DNA from: an uncultured Thermoguttaceae bacterium
GTDB lineage: Bacteria > Planctomycetota > Planctomycetia > Pirellulales > Thermoguttaceae
Assembly (NCBI GenBank): GCA_938042245.1
Contig: CALIRO010000001.1
Location: forward strand, 1-64,000
Direction of reading: 5' to 3'
DNA length: 64,000 nt
Under the pieces are notes generated by a model that made no database searches, was not told where the DNA came from, and saw only the letters and a program-made list of their open reading frames with translations. The first letter of the stretch is position 1. The number at the start of each line of letters is the position of its first letter. The position numbers and the translations under genes were made by a program. This document shows positions 36,241 to 44,862 of this stretch, piece by piece.

Positions 36241-38661
36241 GGTTCGGCTTGCCAGTTGATAAGTGAGCAGGGCGCCCAGATAAGCCAAGGCGGTCATATA
36301 GGCGAACACGAAGATAGGCCATCGCCAGGAGTGGGTCTCCTGTCGGATGGTTACCAGGGTAGCGGCGCACTGGGCGCAGAGGGTGTAAAAGACCATCATT
36401 CCCAAAGCCACGGGCAGGTTGAAGAGCTTTTCTTGTGAGCCTTCCCAGGTAGCTGCCTGAAGGCGTTGGTGCAATTGAGTGATCTGTTCGGGATTTTCGG
36501 GGTCCACCGGACCGGCCTGGAAGATGACGCCCAAGGTGGCCACCACCACTTCACGAGCTGGGAAGGAGGCAAGCACGGCCATGCCGATCCGCCAATCCCA
36601 ACCCAGGGGACGAACCACCGGCTCCAACACTCGGCCCAGCCGTCCAAACAGACTTTGCCGTTGATAAGCCCCAGTCAATTCCGTCCGAAGCGTTTCGACC
36701 TGCTGGAGCAGGTCTTGGAGGGAGGATTGCCAAGCCAAATGGGGGGAGGGAGTCGCAGATTGCACTATCGGAGAACTTTCCGGCGGAGAAGGCAGCCACT
36801 TCTGAATGGATTGCTGAAGCTGGAATTGGGTTTGGTCCAGGAGGAATTCCAGGGGCGGCTGGACGGCAACCAAGCGGTTGGCCAACTCGGTCAGAACCGT
36901 TTTGTCGCATTCCGCCTCGGCAGTCCAGCCGGCCGGCCACTGAGCCAGCCAGCTTTGAAGCTGTCGGCCTAGTTGGTGAGCTTGGTGGACAAAGGCTTGT
37001 TCTACCTCATGGGACCGGGGGTAGTACAAGGCAGCCCAGACTAAGATGGATACAGCGAGGATAACTGTGCCGGCATATCGTACAAACACCCAACCTCGTT
37101 GCAAAACCCGATAAACTACCGTGCGGAGGGAAGGCCATTTGTAACTCGGCAGCTCCATGACAAAAGAAGGGATGGGGCCGGTAAACCAGACTCGTTTCAA
37201 AAGCCAAGCCACGGCTACGGCCGTCAGAATCCCCAAAAGATACATGGCCGCCAAGACCAAGCCTTGCAGGTGGACTAGGCCGCCCAGGTAAGTTCGTTCT
37301 GGCACAAAGGCGCCGATGAGCATCGCATAGACCGGCAATCGGGCGGAGCAGGTCATTAGCGGGGCTATCAGGATGGTAATCAGGCGGGCCCGCTCTTCGT
37401 CGATAACCCGGGTGGCCATGATGCCGGGTACCCCGCAGGCGAACGACGAAAGCAACGGAATAAACGATTTGCCGCTCAGCCCGACCCGAACCATCCACCG
37501 ATCCATGAGATACGCTGCCCGGGCCATGTAGCCGCTGTCTTCCAACAGCCCGATAAACAAAAACAAGACCAGAATCGGGGGCAAAAAGCTGAGCACACTT
37601 CCCACCCCTGCCAGGACCCCTTCGACCAGCAGGCTTCGGAATGGACCGGGGTGCAAACTTCTTTCAACCAATGTGGAAAGCCATTGGACAGCGGCGTCGA
37701 TCCAGCGCATGGGCGGCTCTGCCCAAGTAAAGACTGCCTGAAAGACCAGAAACATCAGCCCGGCGAAGACGACCAGGCCCCAAACCGGATGGGTCAGGAG
37801 CCGGTCGATCCGCTCGGTGGGCCTGGGCGCTTCTTGCAGAGGGCGATGGACTAGTCCATGAAGAGTTTTTTCGATCCACTGGTACCGGGCTGTAGGTTCG
37901 ATTTCAGGCAGGCCGATACCGGCCTGAGCCAGCCGGGCCTTTGTCTGAGCCAGTTGGGCTGCTTCGGAGGTGCTCAGATCGGGTAAGAAGAGTTTTTCCA
38001 AATAGCCGCTCGGATCCAATAGCAGCCGGGCCAGTAACGGCCTGGGCAATTGGCGATGTGGCCAAGCCTGGGCCAGATGATCCACTTCTTGCCAGAACTG
38101 TTCCGGCAAAGGGCTTACAGCCGGACGAGTCCCTTGGGCAATGCTTCGGGCCAGCGCTGCCTGCAATTGCTGGATCCCCCGCCGACGATGCGCCTGGGTA
38201 GCAACCACAGGCACTCCAAGGCGGCGTTCTAACTCGGCTATGTCAATCCGAATGCCCCGGCGCTGGGCCAGGTCGAACATGTTCAAGGCTACTACGGTGG
38301 GCAGCCCAAATTCTAAAACTTGAGAAACTAGATAAAGATTTCGCTCCAGATTGGTCGCATCCACAATGAGAATTAGGCCGTCTGGGGCAGGAGTACCTGG
38401 AGATCGGCCCAGGAGCACCTCCACCGCAAGGGCTTCATCCCGACTCCGAGGCGACAAACTATACAGGCCCGGTAAATCCACTACCTCAAACCGCTGGCCC
38501 TGGTACAGGAAGCTGCCAGTCTTTTTCTCTACGGTTACCCCGGGATAGTTGCCCACCCGCTGATGCACCCCCACTAAAGCAGTAAAAAGGGTGCTTTTCC
38601 CCGTATTAGGATTACCTAACAGGAGGATAATTAAAGGGGAGGTGGATTTTTCGGGACCCAT
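36229..38661 (-). CDS. feoB: Ferrous iron transporter FeoB
   Basis: An 810-residue FeoB, which imports Fe2+ through the inner membrane with an N-terminal G-protein domain. G1 is GNPNTGKST, G2 lies in GNYPGVTVEKKTG, G3 is VVDLPGLYSLSP and G4 is ALNMFDLA. The membrane domain has both gate regions: FACGVPGIMATRVI ... APLMTCSARLPVYAMLIGAF and FPAREVVVATLGVIF ... CAQCAATLVTIRQE. A helical insert of about 120 residues near the second gate region lengthens the protein. The chosen ATG places G1 at the usual distance and has AGGAAA upstream. In-frame starts at 38775 and 38859 would add 38-66 residues. It follows feoA on the same strand under a Fur-type control region. Confidence 0.95.
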   Translation of the reverse strand: MGPEKSTSPLIILLLGNPNTGKSTLFTALVGVHQRVGNYPGVTVEKKTGSFLYQGQRFEVVDLPGLYSLSPRSRDEALAVEVLLGRSPGTPAPDGLILIVDATNLERNLYLVSQVLEFGLPTVVALNMFDLAQRRGIRIDIAELERRLGVPVVATQAHRRRGIQQLQAALARSIAQGTRPAVSPLPEQFWQEVDHLAQAWPHRQLPRPLLARLLLDPSGYLEKLFLPDLSTSEAAQLAQTKARLAQAGIGLPEIEPTARYQWIEKTLHGLVHRPLQEAPRPTERIDRLLTHPVWGLVVFAGLMFLVFQAVFTWAEPPMRWIDAAVQWLSTLVERSLHPGPFRSLLVEGVLAGVGSVLSFLPPILVLFLFIGLLEDSGYMARAAYLMDRWMVRVGLSGKSFIPLLSSFACGVPGIMATRVIDEERARLITILIAPLMTCSARLPVYAMLIGAFVPERTYLGGLVHLQGLVLAAMYLLGILTAVAVAWLLKRVWFTGPIPSFVMELPSYKWPSLRTVVYRVLQRGWVFVRYAGTVILAVSILVWAALYYPRSHEVEQAFVHQAHQLGRQLQSWLAQWPAGWTAEAECDKTVLTELANRLVAVQPPLEFLLDQTQFQLQQSIQKWLPSPPESSPIVQSATPSPHLAWQSSLQDLLQQVETLRTELTGAYQRQSLFGRLGRVLEPVVRPLGWDWRIGMAVLASFPAREVVVATLGVIFQAGPVDPENPEQITQLHQRLQAATWEGSQEKLFNLPVALGMMVFYTLCAQCAATLVTIRQETHSWRWPIFVFAYMTALAYLGALLTYQLASRTIPL

Positions 38662-38880
38662 TGCAAAAGTTTCCTGGCCGGTGGGGGAAAGAGTTTTTGT
38701 ACCCATGCACTGGATGGAAGGGATCCGCCGGCTTGTCCTCCCGGGGACACCAGGAATCCGGAAGATTGCTCCCATGGTGGCCGCCTTTTTCGGGGGTATA
38801 AGGATTATATTTGGATTCTGGACTGCTGCGTTAGGAGGAGGCCCCCTGGGTGTGGGCATCTGACAGGGGCAGAGGAGGAT

Positions 38881-39192
38881 TCATCGGCCCCGATGACGCC
38901 ATCGGAACCTTCCCAAAGAGCCAAAAGCCGTCCGGAGGGGACTAATTTTGGGCGGAGGGAGCGGCTCTTCCGGCTCGACAAGGACCTCCACTGCTGGGTG
39001 AGAACGGAGGCAGAGGGTATGGCCATCCAGGCGGAGAATACACGGATTGCCGCACCGAACCACCTGCAATCGACAACCCGGACGAAGCCCTAATTCCCGC
39101 AGGCGATGGACCTCGGCCAGCGGGCCGGTAATCGAGGCAATCCGTACTGAATAGCCTGCCGGACAACAGCTTAAGGGGATCCAGGGAGGCAT
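38881..39192 (-). CDS. feoA: Ferrous iron transport accessory protein FeoA
   Basis: A 103-residue FeoA with the SH3-like beta-barrel: SVRIASITGPLAEVHRLRELGLRPGCRLQVVRCGNPCILRL and HTLCLRSHPAVEVLVEP. FeoA is cytoplasmic and is thought to assist FeoB. The family core is about 75 residues; the C-terminal tail of about 25 basic residues (FGSLGRFRWRHRGR) is extra. GGAGG lies 7 bases before the ATG. It is the first gene of the feoAB operon, about 100 bases from the Fur box. Confidence 0.93.
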   Translation of the reverse strand: MPPWIPLSCCPAGYSVRIASITGPLAEVHRLRELGLRPGCRLQVVRCGNPCILRLDGHTLCLRSHPAVEVLVEPEEPLPPPKISPLRTAFGSLGRFRWRHRGR

Positions 39193-39290
39193 GGAGGACC
39201 TCCAGGAGGGGAGCTGGGGTGGAAATCTAGGCGTTCAAGGGACTGTGGGTTTGGAAAATCCGATTCCGGCTGCAAAGGGGACTTATTGCT

Positions 39291-39309
39291 AATGAGAATC
39301 AATCTCATT
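39291..39309. promoter_or_regulatory. Fur box in front of feoAB
   Basis: A 19-bp sequence, AATGAGAATCAATCTCATT, consists of two perfect 7-bp inverted arms around a 5-base centre. It matches the classic Fur operator form. It overlaps the expected transcription start of the feo promoter, so iron-bound Fur would block transcription. Confidence 0.85.
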
Positions 39310-39310
39310 T

Positions 39311-39338
39311 ATTATATCCTCTTCGCCATTTTCGGCAA
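39311..39338 (-). promoter_or_regulatory. feoAB promoter
   Basis: Read leftward, TTGCCG (39338-39333) and a perfect TATAAT (39316-39311) are 16 bases apart. Transcription would begin inside the Fur box. Confidence 0.75.
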
Positions 39339-39339
39339 G

Positions 39340-40257
39340 CGGAATTCGGCCCAAAGATCTAGATAAACTAGGAAGGTTAGGAAAAAGCTCCTTTTCGATT
39401 AAGCGGGTCTAACAAAAAGCAACCCCCCATTTCAGCCGAGGCAAGCAGGGGCCTGGTTGTTAGGGAGAGAGTGCCCCGCAGTGTGACTGGCCCGGAAGTG
39501 GCAGTCCAGAGAGCAAAAATCCGTTGAAAAAAAACTGGGCTGCTGCTTTCCCAGCAGTGGCAGGTTGCATCATTCGGCCGAAATATTACCAAGCTCCAAA
39601 AGTTTACCTAGCCCCCCTCCTAGGGCCCAGAGTACCCGAAATGCTCGTTTTCTTAGATCCTCTAAATGGCCGCACCACCCATCTGAGCTCTCTGGGGAAA
39701 CTGTTCACTTGGCCTCGCCAGACGCCTCTGGCACTAAGGCTACTGGGAATAATCCCATAGCCTGGACATTTTAACCCCTCAAAGAACTCACTTTTTAGGA
39801 GCTTTGGCTGTGGTAACCTCCCTCTGCCCGCCAATTCCCCCAAGCACTGAGAATCCAACCGGCAGGGTCCCTGGCTAATAAATCAGTTCTTCCCTTAGGA
39901 TGCAGCTTGGGCAGCTTTTCGAAAGAGCCGATTACCTATGGAATCTTTTTGGCAGAGCGTTGAGCGAGCAAGGAGAGAGAAGGTGAGTGAGCGAGGGAAT
40001 GGAAATGTAAAATTTTTCGAAAATCTTCAAAAATTTTCTTTTTCCCTCTTAACCTTTTAACAAAGATTACTACAATATGGACAAACAACCGATGATTGAT
40101 AATTGATTAAAGAAGAGCTCTATGAGGAAATAGCTGCGCAGTCGGGGAGGTAGGTAGCTGCTGGGGCAGCTCTGGAACGAAAACGGACGGTCCTTCCCGG
40201 CGTGTGTGTTCCCCTGGAAGGGAGTCTGGTCGGAATTGGGAAACGACCGGACCAACT
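39340..40257. other. 900-bp intergenic stretch, no gene seen
   Basis: Divergent region between feoA and the kamA unit. An AT-rich tract at about 40005-40115 (TTTTCGAAAATCTTCAAAAA, then TTGATAATTGATTAAAG) is the likeliest place for the kamA promoter. No RNA gene is recognisable. Confidence 0.4.
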
Positions 40258-40467
40258 ATGGGCGAGGAAACGTGTCCCCAGACGACAATTTCTGTTTGGC
40301 GCTGCGATAACCGGCCGGTTGCTTTGTGCCGGAGCGACGCCGAGGGCATTTGGGTGGCCGATCTGGAAGGCTCTCGGTGCTTGCCTGCGGAAGCCGCCTG
40401 CGAGGAGGGCTGGCTTTTTGCATTCTTGGCTCCGGCAAAAGCCCTTTCTCAAAGGAGTCCACGATGA
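40258..40467 (+). CDS. Possible small cysteine-containing protein overlapping kamA
   Basis: A 69-residue frame whose TGA overlaps the kamA ATG in an ATGA arrangement, the usual mark of translational coupling. It contains five cysteines, with WRCDNRPVALCRSDAEGIWV looking like a small metal- or disulfide-stabilised unit. No strong ribosome binding site precedes its ATG, and I recognise no family. Real expression is uncertain. Confidence 0.35.
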   Translation: MGEETCPQTTISVWRCDNRPVALCRSDAEGIWVADLEGSRCLPAEAACEEGWLFAFLAPAKALSQRSPR

Positions 40468-41825
40468 GTAGTAGTACGGAGTCGCTCGAATCCTCTGTTG
40501 ATTTGGGGCTGGACGAGGAACCTCCCGGTCCTTTCACTCAGCCATTGCTTCCAGTCCTCTTCCCTCCGCCCCCGGTGGCTTCCTGCGAAGGTGTTTGGGA
40601 GCTGGGCTATCCGCTTCGGAAGCGGAAAAAACCCAAAGGGTATTCTTCTTTCGCAGAGGGATCTGGGAAGGTTGCCAGTCCGGCGAAGGCCCCCTGGGGA
40701 CCCAATCTGCGGACCAAGGCTTTCCGCAAAACCTTCTTTGCTCAGGTACCGGACAAACTCTGGAATGACTGGCATTGGCAACTGCAGAACCGTTTCCGGA
40801 GTTTAAATCAACTGGATCGGATCCTTCGGCTTTCGGAGGAAGAGCGCCAGGCGATGTGCCAAGGGGGGTTGCAGCTTCCGGTGGCGATCACCCCCTACTA
40901 TGCCAGTCTGCTCGATCCGCTCGATCCGGACCATCCGCTGCGGCGGATGGTAGTGCCTAGGCCGGCCGAGTTTATCCATTCGCCCGGTGAAGCGGCCGAC
41001 CCGTTGGGCGAAGAGACCCATAGTCCAGTGCCCGGGCTGGTCCATCGGTATCCGGATCGGGTGTTGCTTTTGGCCCATGACTTTTGTTCGACTTATTGCC
41101 GGTACTGCACCCGATCGCGGTTGGTCGGGCATGGGGAGATGGCAGCTACGCCTGCCCGGCTGCAAGCCGCCTTGGACTATATCCGCCGAACCCCTACCGT
41201 GCGGGATGTGTTGGTCTCTGGCGGGGATCCGCTGACCTTGAGCGACGAGCGTCTGGAGCAGATCCTTTCGGCCCTACGAGCCATCCGGCATGTGGAGATT
41301 ATTCGGCTTGGGACTAAAGTGCCGGCCGTTTTGCCGCAGCGGATTACCCCCGCCTTGTGCCGGATGCTTCGCAAATATCACCCCTTGTGGATCAGTTTGC
41401 ATTTCCAGCATCCGGAGGAATGCACGGCCGAGGCCTATCAGGCCTGCAGCCGACTTGCCGATGCCGGCATCCCCTTGGGCGCTCAAACCGTGCTCTTAAA
41501 AGGGATCAATGATTCGGTCGAGACGATGCGGGAGTTAGTGCATCGGCTTTTGCAGATGCGGGTTCGGCCCTATTATTTGTTCCAATGCGATCCGATTTAT
41601 GGATCGGCTCACTTCCGCACGCCGGTCTCTAAAGGGATCGAAATCATTCAGGGCCTCCGCGGCTATACCAGCGGGTATGCAGTACCCCATTATGTGGTCG
41701 ACTTGCCCGGCGGCGGAGGCAAAGTCCCCTTGCAGCCAGAATACCTCGTGGGCCGAGACGCCAACGACCTGGTCTTCCGAAACTTCGAGGGGAAAACCTT
41801 CCGTTATCCTGATCCTATCCCCTGA
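40464..41825 (+). CDS. kamA: Lysine 2,3-aminomutase (radical SAM)
   Basis: A 453-residue KamA-type enzyme that converts L-lysine to L-beta-lysine using SAM, a 4Fe-4S cluster and PLP. The radical-SAM motif CSTYCRYC lies at residues 208-215. The PLP lysine is in VVDLPGGGGKVPL. The aspartates that bind the substrate amino group in lysine aminomutases are kept in QCDP and VVDLP; glutamate 2,3-aminomutases replace them. HFRTPVSKGIEIIQGLRGYTSGY is a family signature. The first 75 residues are a Pro-rich, poorly conserved extension. AAAGGAG lies 7 bases before the ATG. Beta-lysine may serve lysine fermentation or osmolyte synthesis; the context does not decide. Confidence 0.93.
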   Translation: MSSSTESLESSVDLGLDEEPPGPFTQPLLPVLFPPPPVASCEGVWELGYPLRKRKKPKGYSSFAEGSGKVASPAKAPWGPNLRTKAFRKTFFAQVPDKLWNDWHWQLQNRFRSLNQLDRILRLSEEERQAMCQGGLQLPVAITPYYASLLDPLDPDHPLRRMVVPRPAEFIHSPGEAADPLGEETHSPVPGLVHRYPDRVLLLAHDFCSTYCRYCTRSRLVGHGEMAATPARLQAALDYIRRTPTVRDVLVSGGDPLTLSDERLEQILSALRAIRHVEIIRLGTKVPAVLPQRITPALCRMLRKYHPLWISLHFQHPEECTAEAYQACSRLADAGIPLGAQTVLLKGINDSVETMRELVHRLLQMRVRPYYLFQCDPIYGSAHFRTPVSKGIEIIQGLRGYTSGYAVPHYVVDLPGGGGKVPLQPEYLVGRDANDLVFRNFEGKTFRYPDPIP

Positions 41826-42284
41826 AACCCCCACTGCCGGCTTCACCAGGATCATTTCCGCCGGCGGAAAAAGGACTCCGATTCTCTGCCTCTGGATGCC
41901 AGTTCAGCGACGGCCTAATCCTGCCCCCGGTGGGCTGATCGCAAAAGGATTCCGATCTGCTCCATCGGCTCGCCTGCCCATGGAACGGAGAGGTCTCTGG
42001 GGGTACCTTGGTAGCCAACGGCGGAGAGCTGTTTTTGTAACACCTCAGCCGCCTGAAGTAAGTTCCTGTTTTTGAGGGACAATGCCCCACAGGGCTATGT
42101 TCCCTGAAGCGGACTGCCAACTTTTTGTGCTGGTTCATCTGTTCTGGATTCCCGCTTACACGGGAAGGACAACCTAGGCCGTTCCTCCCATAAACTAGGC
42201 AGCATCTTCATTCGGATGAAGGAGTACGTGTTTTTTCCCAGCCATGGCTCGGGCTTGTGCGGAGGGGCTTTTGTTTGCTGGCTT
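41826..42284. other. Intergenic stretch, no gene seen
   Basis: Between kamA and a convergent membrane-protein gene. Holds one dispersed repeat of the ATTCCCGCTTACACGGGAAG type at about 42147-42166. No terminator with a T-run is clear. Confidence 0.4.
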
Positions 42285-42758
42285 CTATGCTTGCTTAGAT
42301 CCTGCAGGAGGGGGCCCCAAATGATGCTCAAAATGACTTAGCACCTGCTGCCGGTGGTCTGCCCACGGCAGATACATTCCTCGCGGCGGGGATCCGGTTG
42401 TCCCCGGCTGGTGGGGAAATAGCCAGAGGCCCGAATCGGCCACTTCATAGCGGGCAATGGCCTTCCAAGGAATGGTCCATCGCATTGCCCAGATTGCCTC
42501 CTGGATCCCTTCCGCAGTCAGGGCATAGCGAATCGGTATCCACAGACGCCAACTGCCCAGCACCACCACCCCCACAGCCACCCATCCTAAATACCCTCGG
42601 CCAGTAACCCAACTAACTACCACCCAGATACTTCCAAGCGCCAAAAGCCAGCTTATAGTCCAGCCTGGATGATCTGCCAAATACCACACCCGCCAACGCA
42701 CCGGCGGCGGTGGGCTTACTACCACTGGTTTAGATCGTTGGGAGGATGACGACGGCAT
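42285..42758 (-). CDS. Small membrane protein with PH-like C-terminal region
   Basis: A 157-residue protein. Two transmembrane helices (about 33-50 ISWLLALGSIWVVVSWV and 56-72 LGWVAVGVVVLGSWRLW) are followed by a cytoplasmic-type domain: IRYALTAEGIQEAIWAMRWTIPWKAIARYEV. That pattern resembles bacterial PH-like (bPH/YdbT-type) or DUF-type domains, in which a strand-rich module follows two helices. Function is unknown. TAGGAGGG lies 6 bases before the ATG. A TATAAT on the minus strand near 42926 could belong to its promoter. Confidence 0.75.
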   Translation of the reverse strand: MPSSSSQRSKPVVVSPPPPVRWRVWYLADHPGWTISWLLALGSIWVVVSWVTGRGYLGWVAVGVVVLGSWRLWIPIRYALTAEGIQEAIWAMRWTIPWKAIARYEVADSGLWLFPHQPGTTGSPPRGMYLPWADHRQQVLSHFEHHLGPPPAGSKQA

Positions 42759-43016
42759 CCAAACCCTCCTACCACCTTTGCTTTTTCTTCAGACCGATAA
42801 AAACCCTCCTCCGGCGATTGAGACTGGCTTCTTCTGCGTGTATCGTACCGAGTTGTCTCTAGCAAACGCCGGCGGCGGGAAAATTGATAGGAAATGACTC
42901 TATTGGGCAATCCCCCTGACCATTATAGAGACCACACTGCCGACAGAAGAGATTCGCCCGCCAAGGGGAATAGACTCGCCCTCGACGGGGCCACCGTCAA
43001 AACGGAGGCGTTCGAT

Positions 43017-44156
43017 TTATCGGCGCTGCCTCGGGTCCTGGCGGTAATCGGCGCTAAAGCTCCGGCGGGGGACTTCCACCGGAATGGGTTGAGGATCGAA
43101 CGGAATCCCGGCCAGGGTTTTTACCTTAGGGCTTGCACCGGGGGTGGTAGCGGGTTCGGCTTTAAAGAGTTCCATGATGGCATGGATTTGCGGATTCAGT
43201 TCAATTTTTCCATCCGGCCGAGGCGTCCCTACCGAATCGAAACTGCCTACCGTAACAATACTGGCACAGCGATCATGGAACTCGTAGGCCTCGTATCCTT
43301 TCATGCGAAGAGCTTCGGTCAGCTTATGGGCGGCCCAGGCCGCTTTGTCCAGACTACTCTCAAATCCCTCCAGGCCTTGCTCAATACGCTGGATGCGCTG
43401 CGGATCCATGATCACCGTGCCGGTAAACGTGGCTACCTGCACGGTATATTTCCCAGGGCACCGGAGCAAACTATACGGCAAATCGGCGTTCAACTGTTCG
43501 ACAAATGCATCTACTCCTTTGGGAGCAAAATATTCCCGGGGTAACAACGGGTTGGTGGTCAAAAAGGCTTTGGACATCGGACCCAGCGACTGTTTTTCTG
43601 GCCGAAGGGATTTGATCCACATTCGCCAAGCGGCCAGATTTTGGGAGGTAGGTTTTTCGGGGCTGGGTTGGAGGCATTCGGGTTGGCAGCGTTTGATTTT
43701 TTCCAAGGTGCGCTGGGCTTCGGGGTCATCGACGGCGGGAAAGTCGCCGACCATCACAGCAATTTCATCAAATTGGGGGGGTCGGCGATACCTCATGCGG
43801 ACGGGATTGCCATACCGATCTACTCCCCGGCCAAGCACTTCTTCGCCTACTTGGAAATGCATCCGATACATGTAAGCAGGCAGCTTATAGCGTTGGCGAA
43901 GCTCCAAGACCAATTCCCGAGCTTGCTGTTCTGCCTGCTGGCCGGAAAAGCTACAGGCCATGATCAGCCAGGGGCCGTTCTCTGGGGTTAAAAGATACGT
44001 TTTATTAGGATCTGCCTCTACTTTTTTGGGGGTAATAATACCTAACCAGGGGGGAGCTGCCACCCCTTTCTTGTCCTCACAGCCTCCTCCGAGCACAAAC
44101 CCATATATCCCTATAAGGAACATCGCCTGTTTCCAGAGAAGCCGTCGAATGAGCAT
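43017..44156 (-). CDS. Exported protein with two SPOR-like repeats
   Basis: A 379-residue protein with a hydrophobic N-terminus ending in LGGGCED, a weak lipobox. Two stretches have the SPOR-like alternation of strand, helix, strand: WLIMACSFSGQQAEQQARELVLELR ... YMYRMHFQ and YTVQVATFTG ... AAWAAHKLTEALRMKGYEAYEFHDRCASIVTVGSF. SPOR domains bind denuded glycan strands at division sites, but these repeats are divergent, and wall binding is only inferred. GGGAGGA lies 9 bases before the ATG. Confidence 0.7.
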   Translation of the reverse strand: MLIRRLLWKQAMFLIGIYGFVLGGGCEDKKGVAAPPWLGIITPKKVEADPNKTYLLTPENGPWLIMACSFSGQQAEQQARELVLELRQRYKLPAYMYRMHFQVGEEVLGRGVDRYGNPVRMRYRRPPQFDEIAVMVGDFPAVDDPEAQRTLEKIKRCQPECLQPSPEKPTSQNLAAWRMWIKSLRPEKQSLGPMSKAFLTTNPLLPREYFAPKGVDAFVEQLNADLPYSLLRCPGKYTVQVATFTGTVIMDPQRIQRIEQGLEGFESSLDKAAWAAHKLTEALRMKGYEAYEFHDRCASIVTVGSFDSVGTPRPDGKIELNPQIHAIMELFKAEPATTPGASPKVKTLAGIPFDPQPIPVEVPRRSFSADYRQDPRQRR

Positions 44157-44862
44157 TTAAGTGGATCCTCCCATAAACGTTCCGAAAAAGTTGGCCTTAA
44201 ATGCCTCCGTTGTTGTACTGGAAAAATCTCCGGCTCTGCCCGATTGGGGAACATTTCCTCCAATGGGAGGAGTGAAAGCCTGCTGATGTTCCAATCTAGG
44301 GAGAGGAGATCCGCTCCATGCCCCCCTCATCAATGGGTTTATTTTACCCCATTGTGGGCATATCCAACACATCTAGCCTTCTCATTTTGAGAGCGAGTTG
44401 TTAAGGCAGAAGGTTCCCCATTGGCCTGTGGTGGCTCTTTTGAGAGCTTTAAGGGAGTGTTAAAAGCCGGTAGAAGTGTAGCAAATCTAGTTTTGTGGGG
44501 TCCAGAGGAACTTTATTCCCACAAAATAGTGGATATATATAACTCCAACGGGGGTCTATTTCTTGACATCCCGATTCCCACCTCCACAATAGAAAAAGAG
44601 AGGTACCTGCTCCCGCCTGGGAAGAAACTCTTTGGGGTGAGAAGGCCGGGGGCATCCCATAGAGCCACGGAGATATGGTTTAGACGTCGGCGGAAATTCT
44701 TTAGGTTTGAACTGGAGAGCCCCAAATTGCTCCTTCGGAAGTGGTTGCGCTTCCGGGATCCGAAGGAAGCTGTTTGGTATTTTGGAGGTCTTTCTGCGTG
44801 GCTAATTTTACGAGCCGGGGTGGGCTGGGCAGATGGGGAGGGCTTTTGTCCGGAGTGGGAGG
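44157..44862. other. Divergent intergenic region
   Basis: A frame of about 160 codons (44421-44906) is open but lacks a ribosome binding site and overlaps the next gene, so I leave it out. GTGGGGTCC and TATTCCCAC at about 44494-44522 can form a small hairpin. AT-rich DNA around 44520-44560 may include the downstream promoter. Confidence 0.35.
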
